This document shows, piece by piece, positions 55,371 to 64,000 of a stretch of 64,000 bases of DNA (the stretch's first letter is position 1; each line of letters begins with the position of its first letter). Both the position numbers and the translations under genes were made by a program. The notes below the pieces were generated by a model, which was given only the letters and a program-made list of their open reading frames with translations, made no database searches and was not told the DNA's origin. This stretch comes from Strigops habroptila (taxonomy: Eukaryota > Chordata > Aves > Psittaciformes > Psittacidae), in assembly GCF_004027225.2 (NCBI RefSeq), contig NC_044289.2, positions 3,585,761 to 3,649,760 of the forward strand, read 5' to 3'.

Positions 55371-55796
55371 GAACGGGGGGGGGGGTCAGGAGCAGGGCTG
55401 TCGCCTCCCGCTATCGCGACAGCGCGGTCAGTCGCGACACCGCCCGCTCCCGCGGACGTCAGCGCGCCCCGTGACGCCGCTTCCCGGTTCCGCCGGGCGG
55501 ACCGCACCTTCCCGCCGTGCTCCGCGCCTCGCTCGGGCCGCGACTACATCTCCCAGCATCCCCTTGGAGCCACTCCCGCCCGCGGCGCAGCGCGGCTGCC
55601 GCGGGGCACGCCGGGAGCTGTATGCGGGGGGCGGAGGGGCGGGCTCAGGCGGGCGGGGTCGCGGAGCCCTGCGGGAGAGCGGCGGCGGCGGCGGCGGCGG
55701 CGGGTCCGGGAGCGGCGCGTACCGGGGCTCACGGCCGTCCTCGCAGCCCCCGCCTCACACAGCGGCCTCGGCGGCCCGGCCGGGCGCGGTGCAGCC
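55371..55796 (+). promoter_or_regulatory. CHMP4B CpG-island promoter and 5' UTR with ZNF143-like inverted motifs
   Basis: CpG-dense and TATA-less. ACTACATCTCCCAGCATC (55543-55560) closely follows the ZNF143/STAF consensus ACTACAATTCCCAGCATGC. GCACGCCGGGAGCTGTAT (55606-55623) resembles the same motif on the other strand. CRE-like GACGTCA lies at 55455-55461, and TGACGCCG follows near 55,472. A GGC triplet run lies at 55679-55703, in the likely 5' UTR. Confidence 0.7.
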
Positions 55797-55992
55797 ATGT
55801 CGGGGCTCCTGGGGAAGCTGTTCGGGACGGGCGCCGGCGGGAAGGGCGCCGGGAAAGGCCCGTCCCCGCAGGAGGCGATCCAGCGGCTCCGCGACACGGA
55901 GGAGATGCTCAGCAAGAAGCAGGAGTTCCTGGAGAAGAAGATCGAGCAGGAGCTGGCGGCCGCCCGCAAGCACGGCACCAAGAACAAGCGCG
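55797..55992 (+). CDS. CHMP4B: CHMP4B, charged multivesicular body protein 4b (partial: coding exon 1)
   Basis: Snf7-family ESCRT-III subunit that polymerises on endosomal and midbody membranes to drive budding and scission. Only the first coding exon is in the window: 65 codons plus one base before the donor GTGAGA at 55993. It reads MSGLLGKLFGTGAGGKGAGK, a Gly/Lys linker, then PSPQEAIQRLRDTEEMLSKK, EFLEKKIEQELAAARKHGTK and NKR, i.e. the amphipathic N-terminus and most of helix 1 of the core. It is closer to CHMP4B than to CHMP4C (which reads ...EALVRLRETEEML...). The human exon 1 ends at the same residue (NKR|AALQ). The next exon (AALQALKRKKRYEKQ...) was not found before 64,000, in line with a very long intron 1. 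Confidence 0.95.
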
Positions 55993-56109
55993 GTGAGAGC
56001 GGCGCGGCCCGGCCCCCGGCGGCGGCAGCAGGGCCGGGGCGGGGGGCGCTGTGCCCGGCTGCAGCCCCGCCCCAGCGCGGCTTGTCCCGGAGCCTGGGGA
56101 AGGGGAGGG

Positions 56110-56130
56110 ACGGGACGGGACGGGACGGGC
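56110..56130. repeat. ACGGG pentamer microsatellite
   Basis: Four tandem ACGGG units in the CpG-island part of CHMP4B intron 1. Confidence 0.8.
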
Positions 56131-56542
56131 AGCCCGTGTCTGGGGGTGACTAACGCGGGGCCGCGTCACTCCTGCGCGGAGCCATGTCACGGGGGTGCCG
56201 GGCTCCTCCGAGGAGGGTCCGGTCCGGTCCGTGTGCCGCGGTCCGGGGAGAGGCGAGGGGAACGCTGCGGAGCGGGGGCCGGGTGTTGCTGCTGTGTCCA
56301 GGAGCGGCGGGGACAGCAGCGCATCCCTGCGGGATCAGGCCTTGTTCGACTGTGCTGGTTTATCTTCTAACAGACAAAACTCTGCTGAGTTTCAGGATTT
56401 GGTTAAATATGTTTGTGTGGTGGTCAGGGAACCCTAAAGCTATACGTGGCTTTTAAATGGATATGAGAAACTGGTGTTTAGTGGTGGAACCTGGTCTTCC
56501 TGGGGAGGTCTAGCTATGCATTTGCAAGCCGTGCTTGATAAC

Positions 56543-56868
56543 CTAAAGGGGCTACAGGAAACCTGGAGAGGGGCTTTGGACAAGGGCCTGTAGGGACAGG
56601 ACCAGGGGAATGGCTTTAACCTGCCAGAGGGGAGATTGAGATGAGCTCTGAGGCAGAAGCTCTTCCCTGTGAGGGTGCTGAGGCGCTGGCACAGACTTTT
56701 CCCAGAGAAGCTGTGGCTGCCCCATCCCTGGCAGTGTTCAAGGCCAGGTTGGACACAGGGGCTTGGAGCAACCTGCTCTAGTGGAAGGTGTCCCTGCCCA
56801 TGGTAGGGGGGTGGAGCTGGGTGAGCTTTAAGGTCTCTTCCAACCCAAACCACTCTGTGAATCTATGT
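56543..56868 (+). mobile_element. CR1 LINE 3' piece (CHMP4B intron 1)
   Basis: Plus orientation. Begins CCTAAAGGGGCTACAGGAAA, continues CCTGCCAGAGGGGAGATTGA, CAGACTTTTCCCAGAGAAGC and GGTTGGACACAGGGGCTTGG, and ends CCAACCCAAACCACTCTGTG plus ATCTATG. Confidence 0.93.
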
Positions 56869-58949
56869 GTTAATGGTCTGTTAGCCTGAAGACAAGAAGT
56901 GAGTTGTCATCTTGGGTATTTCACTGCTTGGCTGAGCTTCCTTCTTGTTCTACAATGGTGGTTAAAAGTGGTGCGTTCAGGAAAGCACATTTTGGTTTCT
57001 TTGTGCCAGCGTTGCCCTCTCTGTGCTGGGTGGCAGCAGGAGGTTCAGCTCTGGCTGTTTAGCTGTGGCTCCAGCTCTTGGCCAAGTAGCAAGGGTTAGT
57101 TTACAGGAATTACTGATACGTTTCTGCTTCATATCCCTCCTTTGGTCAGCATTTTATGCCTCCTTTCACACTTCAGAACAGTGTGTTACAGCAGGGCTTC
57201 TGCTCGCGCTGTGTTTGAGCAGTAGAGCACATGGAGCAAGCGCAGGAGCGTGGCTGGGTTTGGCAGCTGTGGCAGAGGCCTCGCTTCTGCTGCCCCAGGT
57301 GTCTTCTGAAGGACTCACCAGAGCCTGACTTCAGGCTTGACCGCATTAACTTCTAAATCACATGTATTGCAACAGTTTTAATAAGTCTGAGTTTCTGGTG
57401 CAGTTTTGAGCCTAAAAGGAGAACTGAGCTTAAAAGGAGAACTAAAATCCATCTCTTTCTTCCTTTCCCCTTCTGCAGTTTCTGCATCCTCTGTCTTCAC
57501 ACTGGTCCCGTTGAACTTCTAAACTTCTTTTTCTGCTGCTGGTTGTTGAGGTCTTTGTGTTGCCTCGCTGTAATGCCATCTCTCTCCCTGCCTTCCTGTG
57601 CATGCTGCCCTTCTGTGTGCTCTGGAGCACTTTGGGCAGTGCAGGGATTAAGTTTCTCTGGGGGTGGAGGAAGAAGGAAAACCTGCCCATTCACTGCCAG
57701 CATTCTGGGTCAGGCTAATTGAGGTCGGCAGAAGAACAGGATCCTGGTGAGTAATCAAAGAGCTGTGAAAGGAGAAGGGCTGGGGATGTGCTGGAAAACA
57801 AACCCTCTGTTTTTCCAGAGGACTCCTGAAACTAAGAGGCCAACTTCTACCATTGGGCTGCTGTAAAGGCAGCTGATACCTGCTTGCTGCGGAGTGAGGT
57901 TCCCTCAGCACAGACTGAGGGGCTGCTCGTTTATCCCAGTCACTGGCTGAGCTCCAACAAAATGCACTTTTAATATCCAATTGTTTGGGTTTTTCCATCT
58001 CTGGCTTCAGGCTGGTTTAGAATCCAGGAATCACTTAATTTTGAGGCAGAGTCACTTAAATCCATAAATAATTGAAGTGAAAATAAAAAGATGTTGGTTT
58101 ATATGTGCAAGTCTGTCTTTTTAATGGAAACCCTTTGATATAGTTGAAATGTTTGAAGTAAAACTATCAAAAGCAACTAACTAGAGATTAGTTTTTAAGT
58201 GTTGAGCTTGAGGAATCCTTAAGCTTTGTTAGATGTCCAAGACTTGGGGGTTTTACTCCTTCTGTGTATCCCTGCTGCCCATAGGGAAGTGCACTGAGGG
58301 TGATGTGTGTGTAATGCTCAGCTGGACAGAAGAACACACGTGTCTGCAGCAGTGGGGCAGGGAGGTTACCCGAAAGCCACCTTGGAAAACCTGGAATGCA
58401 GTGTCTGTTTGCTCAGAGGAAAGCTGGCTTCTGGCACACTTGGGGTGAGGAGAGGAAACATTCCCTGCTCTGCAGCACACTGGGGGATTGTTTGGGTGCC
58501 AAGTGAGCCACATCTCTGAAGGCTCATTGAGTAATTCCTGCTGCACTTCTGGAGTCTAAGGAAAGGACAGAACTTAGAGGCTTCTGGCTCCCCTGCCTGC
58601 CCCAAGCAGGGGTTTATTAATGAGGAACTTACTGTAGATGTATCTTTTTCACAACCTGCACTTAGGATTCTGTGCTGTACAACCAGCCAACTCCTCATGA
58701 AACTGTGAAGTTAAAAGTGTAACTCTCTGGTGTAGGTTTCCTCAGTCTTGGGTTGTTTCTTGGCATGGGAGGCTTTCATTTACTAAAAAGTGCCTTTTTC
58801 AGGGTCTTCCTGTTCTTTCCTGGCTGCACAGATGTGGCACTTCCGTGACCACTGTGCTTCTGAAGGAGCTCAAGTCATTTCAATAAGGAGTACTCTTCTT
58901 TTGCTTTTTGCATTCACTCTACTTATTCCTTCTCATTAGCCCACAATAT

Positions 58950-59358
58950 GGAGCCAGGCTGAGAGAGCTGGGCTGGGTCAGCCTGGAGAAGAGAAGGCTC
59001 CTTAAGGGGAGACCTTGGAGCAGCTCCAGTGCCTAAAGGGGCTCCAGGAAACCTGGAGAGGGGCTTTGGACAAGGGCCTGTAGGGACAGGACAAGGGGAA
59101 TGGCTTTAACCTGCCAGAGGGGAGACTGGGATGAGCTCTGAGGCAGAAGCTCTTCCCTGTGAGGGTGCTGAGGCGCTGGCACAGACTTTTCCCAGAGAAG
59201 CTGTGGCTGCCCCATCCCTGGCAGTGTTCAAGGCCAGGTTGGACACAGGGGCTTGGAGCAACCTGCTCTAGTGGAAGGTGTCCCTGCCCGTGGCAGGGGT
59301 TGGAACTGGATGAGCTTTAAGGTCCCTTCCAACACAAACCAGTCTGGGATTCTGTGAT
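58950..59358 (+). mobile_element. CR1 LINE 3' piece (CHMP4B intron 1)
   Basis: Plus orientation. GGAGCCAGGCTGAGAGAGCT to CCAGTCTGGGATTCTGTGAT. Common class (CAGACTTTTCCCAGAGAAGC). Confidence 0.94.
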
Positions 59359-60149
59359 AATATCAAAACAGCTCCTGAGGCAGGAAGAGGGCAACAGACT
59401 CCAAGTGTTAGGTTGGTTTGAGGCACCTCAGCTGCTTCTGCAGCATGTTAGGGAGCGCAGTGGTTATGGCTTTAATGTGCATGGTGGTTTTTGTCCATGG
59501 GCTGAAAAACTGCTGGGAAGAAGACTGATAATCTTCAGAAGGGTTTCTTGAAAAGATGCAAGTTGATATTCCCTCTTCTGGGAAGAGCTGGGGTTATGTC
59601 GTGTTTCGGTTTGTGTTCTCACGGAGATGCTCAGTCAATTCTTTTGAGAACAGCACACAAGCGGGTGCTTATCTTACTTTTTCTTCTGTTTCTGCAAGAG
59701 GCTCCTCAGCACCTTCACTCCAGCAGCAGCACAGCATGGTGTGAACACCACTGAGCCACTATCTCCCTGGGTTTTAAAGGTCTTGAAAACAGACTTTGCT
59801 CTAACAAAAGAAGTGGCAGCTCTGGGCTCAGCGGTTTGGGAGTGCTGCTGCAGCCTTTCATTCCGCTCCAGTTTGTCCATATGGAGGCGGTTCATCACGC
59901 AGGCATATTTTATCAGGGCCTCAAACTACACAAACCAAACCAAACTGCTGGATCTTGCCAAGGGTTATGAAGTTCTGGGGCTCAATATTCCGTTTAAGCA
60001 TCGCTCAAGCTATATCTTGATCACTCCTGTTCCAGTTTTACTCCTTTCCTTGTGACTGTTGCCTGGTCACACAAAGCCAAGCTGCCAGGGGAGTACATGC
60101 ATATGCAAAGAAGCCACAGGTTAATTCCTTGATTTCCATCTACTTATAG

Positions 60150-60450
60150 ACTCATGGAGTGGTTTGTGTTGGAAAGGACCTTAAAGCTCACCCAGCTCCA
60201 ACCCCCTGCCACGGGCAGGGACACCTTCCACTAGAGCAGGTTGCTCCAAGCCCCTGTGTCCAACCTGGCCTTGAACACTGCCAGGGATGGGGCAGCCACA
60301 GCTTCTCTGGGAAAAGTCTGTGCCAGCGCCTCAGCACCCTCACAGGGAAGAGCTTCTGCCTCAGAGCTCATCTCAGTCTCCCCTCTGGCAGGTTCAAGCC
60401 ATTGCCCTTGTCCTGTCCCTCCAGGCCCTTGTCCAAAGCCCCTCTCCAGA
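60150..60450 (-). mobile_element. CR1 LINE 3' piece (CHMP4B intron 1)
   Basis: Minus orientation. ACTCATGGAGTGGTTTGTGT, GGTTGCTCCAAGCCCCTGTG, AAAAGTCTGTGCCAGCGCC, and GGCAGGTTCAAGCCATTGCC to CCCCTCTCCAGA. Confidence 0.93.
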
Positions 60451-63400
60451 CTGGGGGCTCCTCCCTTTGGAAATAACGATTCCAGAATCTGTTTCTAATG
60501 GAAACCCAAAGCTCAAGTTATGTCTCGATATTAAAATTACAGTAGGGAGAGGAATCCAACACTGACCTGTGGTGCCATTTTCATAAACAGTCCATTCTAG
60601 ACTTTAGATCAGGGTGAATCAATGCGGTTGCGTTCCTGCCTGCCACTAGATTTTGCCTTTTGTCCACAAAGACCAGAATGGGTGACAAGCTAATATCATG
60701 CCAACATGCAGTAAATACTCTCAGGCTTTAGCAGGAGGCTGACATTTCCTGGATCTTCTATCAGCTCTGGTTTCTGTTGGGCAGTGGGTTTAATTCTCTG
60801 GTGTCAAAGTTTCACTGAAATTGAATAGAACAATTTTTTAGCACTGGTGACTGGGCACACAAAATGGATGCAAACCCACTGCTACACTCCTGCTGTATAA
60901 TTGAGGCTGTTCCTGGAAAGAGAACACTCCAATGCTCCACCCTGTATGAAAGCAAACAAACAGGAGAGCTGGGTGTAGGCTGAAGCCAAAAGCCAGGATT
61001 TTATGCCCGCCTCCAGCTTGCAGTAAATCACAGGGCTGCCACAGGTAAGTCAGTTCAGCTGATCTGATGGAAAATGAACTGTTCACCACCCCCTCGCCTC
61101 TTTTTAGTCTGTCACATCAGTCTGCTGCTCTGGTTTGCCTGTCACTGTGTCTGGAACTGCCTCTTTCAGTAGCAGCTGAATTAGTTAACTAGAAACTAAT
61201 TACTTAGTTAGAAACATGCAACTGGTGCATGGTGGTGTGGCTGTGGAACCGCCACCGGCTGATGCCGAGTGATGTGGTGGCCAGAAGCTGCCTTGTCCTG
61301 CCTGTTTCTCTTGTGCTGGTGTTAGCACTGGTGCGGGCAGTGCATGAGGTGGATGAGTTTGCTGATCCAGCCAGAACTGAACTCCTTAAAAATAAAAGGT
61401 TGTTTTCTGCACTTAACCACATCAGTGCTGGTGCTGGCAGGGGAGGGAGCCAGGAATGTGGCTGGAAGGATGAGGGCAGTGCTGCCTGTCCTGCTTGGTC
61501 AGCTTAGAGGCACTGCTTGTGATAAAATGAGTGTGATGTGAGTGTGATCTCCCAGGCAGGGGCCCAGCTGACCAGTCATTAACAACAGACGCTCCTGCAG
61601 GATGCTGTGGGCAGTTTGGTTTAGCAGGTTGAGCGGTTCAGAATGTTGCACCAATCTGGAATTCACGGAACAGAAAGCTGCAGCTTTAGGCCTGGCTACA
61701 GGCAGAGACTTGAATGACCAGTATGGAAGGGCTTAGACATTAATGGATTGTTTCCAAAAGTGTTTTTAAGGTCTTGCTTGATACTTGGCAAGAGAAGTGA
61801 TCTCTGTTCGCAGAGTCAAACACAATGAACCTGGTTTTGTTTCCATCATGCTGATGCAGGGGAAGCAGGAGTCCTACAGCAAACACCATCCAGCCCTTCT
61901 TGTAGTACTTCATTCTGCTGTGTTTGAAGTCCTAGTCTAATGTAAAATACATCTTTGAGTTCCAGGTGCTTAACCATAAACCAGGGCTTCTGCAAGAGAA
62001 CTGAGAGCAGCACTGCCCCAGTCCTTCATGTCCCCTGAGATGAATGGGTTGAGCATTAACCACCTCTCTTGGGAAAAGTGTGATAATTCCTCTGTTGAAA
62101 TAGGTGTTTAAAAAGACAAAACTTATAGTTTGTAATTCTGCCCTACCTGTGTTTAACAGAGGCTTTTGGAGACTGGTTGCTGGAGTATAGAGCAGGAATG
62201 GGGGGATTCTCAAATACCTTTTAAAACAGCTTTTAAAAGTGGCATAAATAAAACCAACCCCCCCCCGTGTTTCTGCCAGATGAGTTAGGGACTGCGCTGG
62301 ATGCAGTACATCCTTCCTCTGTCCCTGTTCTCCATCAAGCCCTGTCAGAAGGCAAACCTGGCATGTTTGCAGCCACCTACTTTGGTTTTATTACCTATTT
62401 CTTTCCAAATGTGCTAATGTTGGATTCTAGGATCTCATTAAGCTCCAGGCCCAGCTATTGAATCCTGCTTAAGGAGTGCTGGTTCAAAGCTGGAATTTGC
62501 AGGTGATGCACATTGTTAACTTGCTTTACCTCTCTCATGGTTACTCAGACTTGTGCAGAAAACTGCTGGGCTGTTTCTCACGGGCAGAATTAGTGCTGAG
62601 CTGTGCAGTGTGTATCTGGACCAGGATGTTGTTGTGCTTTGCACTTGTATCATTCAGGCCCATCAATCCCTTCTGGCTTGTTCTCACTGGATTCTGGTAG
62701 GAACCATGTGCTTATACTTGGGCATCACTGGGGCTGTGCAGCAGGATTCCAGCTGGACCTGCTGGGATGTTGGGGATGGCTGGGTGCTCAGGTACGCTCC
62801 ATGGTGCAGACTGCAGTGCTGCTAGGCACACAGGTCGCTGTAGGAAAGGTGCTGCATCGGGGCTTGGAATTCAGAGCGGCCACTGCTCCTTACCTGACAA
62901 ATCCTGGTGCTTCCAGGCCTGAAGTGAGGGGGAAGGACATGGCCATGCTTCATTGCTGAGCAGGGGATTAACTGAACGCAGGAGGGAGGGATGGTGTCAC
63001 ACCAGCAGGAGCCTGCAGCCAGTGCTGTCCAGGAAAAGGATTACTGGTTGTTGATGCCCAGACTGTTTTGCTGTTGCTCTTTGGTTTGGCATTCAGGAGT
63101 GACCTACGCAGGAGGGTACCACCACCACCTCTGAGCTCTTGTAGCTGCCTGTTCTACTGGACTGAATGGATGTGTTTACAGGACTTGTGTTGCAGCTCTG
63201 CATGTGTTGTGCCTCTTCTTGTGGTAGCCCCCCTCTGCTGCCTGCACACGTTGGGCTTCTGCCTGCAGAGATGCTCTGCATTGCGCCTGTGTGCTTGTAC
63301 TTGCTGGTGGCAGCAGCAGGCTGGGGATGCTCTGCTGGCACTCACTGGGCCTGGCTGGGAAGAGACCACTGTGATGATTTTGGCAGCTTTTTGCTCTCCC

Positions 63401-64000
63401 CTTGGAAATCCCATCTATTTTGGAAAAACTCAAAGTTGTTACCATTGCCCTGTCTGGGTTTTGAGGCAGTACGTGCTGCTTGTTCAGAGACTTTGCATGG
63501 GATGTGGTGTGAGCAGGGAGGATGTGGCCTGACCTTCTGCAGCCAGCGAGGCTCCAAAAGAGAGAGTGTGGGAGTGAGGTCTAAAGCAGAATCCTGTTGT
63601 TCACTCACAGCGCTTAAAACTGGGTGATTTTTGCACAACTGTGAAGTGAAGCAGCTTGCATGTTCTCCATGAAGTTTGCAGCCAGTTGTCCAGCAAACTG
63701 GACACAAACTGCCTGAAACAGAAAGGATACAGTTGGAGAGTCCTAAATAGGCCATACATCAGATGTTGACAGACCTTTGCTTTCCCTCAGACGAGCCAAG
63801 GCCGCAGCACGTGATAAGGAGGTTGGTTCTGTAATCATCCCAGTGGAGTCTTTGAGCAGAAGCAGTGTTAGAGTTGCTGAAGATGTTGGTAGATGGGGGC
63901 AGCTCTGCTCGCAAGGATGTGCCCAGGTTGCAGGTGAGGAACCTTCCCTGGGGCCAGTGCCAAGGGCAGTGAAATGGCCACAGTGACCCCCCCGCTGGTG

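Larger units (their letters stand above)
55993..64000. other. CHMP4B intron 1 (to window edge)
   Basis: 8 kb without a recognisable CHMP4B exon. CpG-rich up to about 56,330 (with an ACGGG pentamer run near 56,110-56,130). It contains CR1 pieces at 56543-56868, 58950-59358 and 60150-60450. Open frames are short and unrecognised. Confidence 0.65.

Noticed and set aside
56000-64000. Further CHMP4B exons
   Set aside because: No segment coding AALQALKRKKRYEKQ or later Snf7-domain blocks was found on the plus strand; the intron is expected to be very long.

Overview
This is a bird nuclear genome window. Compact intron-rich vertebrate genes with CpG-island promoters are interspersed with about 18 recognisable 3' pieces of CR1 (chicken repeat 1 LINE), the dominant avian retroposon, and no mammalian SINEs are seen. 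The CR1 copies are very similar to one another, which suggests fairly recent activity and a neoavian bird; the species cannot be named from the sequence alone.

Five host genes are recognised, in the order and orientation known from human 20q11.22 (chicken chromosome 20): NECAB3 (-), E2F1 (-), PXMP4 (-), ZNF341 (+), CHMP4B (+). E2F1 (7 coding exons, 407 aa), PXMP4 (4 exons, 212 aa) and ZNF341 (15 exons, 841 aa) are complete; all exon joins keep frame and give lengths close to the human proteins. NECAB3 is cut by the left edge (only its first three coding exons are here) and CHMP4B by the right edge (only its first coding exon is here).

Layout: 1-10,674 is NECAB3 exons 3 to 1 with large introns and a CCAAT/CpG-island promoter up to about 11,060. 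11,060-15,550 is intergenic. 15,550-19,853 is E2F1, with a 12-bp minisatellite in intron 1, an AT-AC (U12-type) intron 4, and a promoter carrying two palindromic E2F sites almost identical to the human autoregulatory element. 20,260-27,600 is intergenic. 27,600-31,128 is PXMP4, sharing a 498-bp head-to-head promoter with ZNF341 (31,627-52,280). 52,281-55,370 is intergenic. CHMP4B starts at 55,797 and its first intron fills the rest of the window.

The genes are not a pathway: a calcium-binding neuronal adaptor, a cell-cycle transcription factor, a peroxisomal membrane protein, a zinc-finger activator (of STAT3 in human) and an ESCRT-III subunit. The co-location is ancient synteny. No undescribed biological system was found. 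The most interesting items are the indel-free 12-bp array in E2F1 intron 1, the conserved E2F1 autoregulatory promoter, the U12 intron, two complementary CR1 halves flanking CHMP4B exon 1, near-identical CR1 direct repeats flanking the PXMP4/ZNF341 promoter, and ZNF143-like inverted motifs at CHMP4B.
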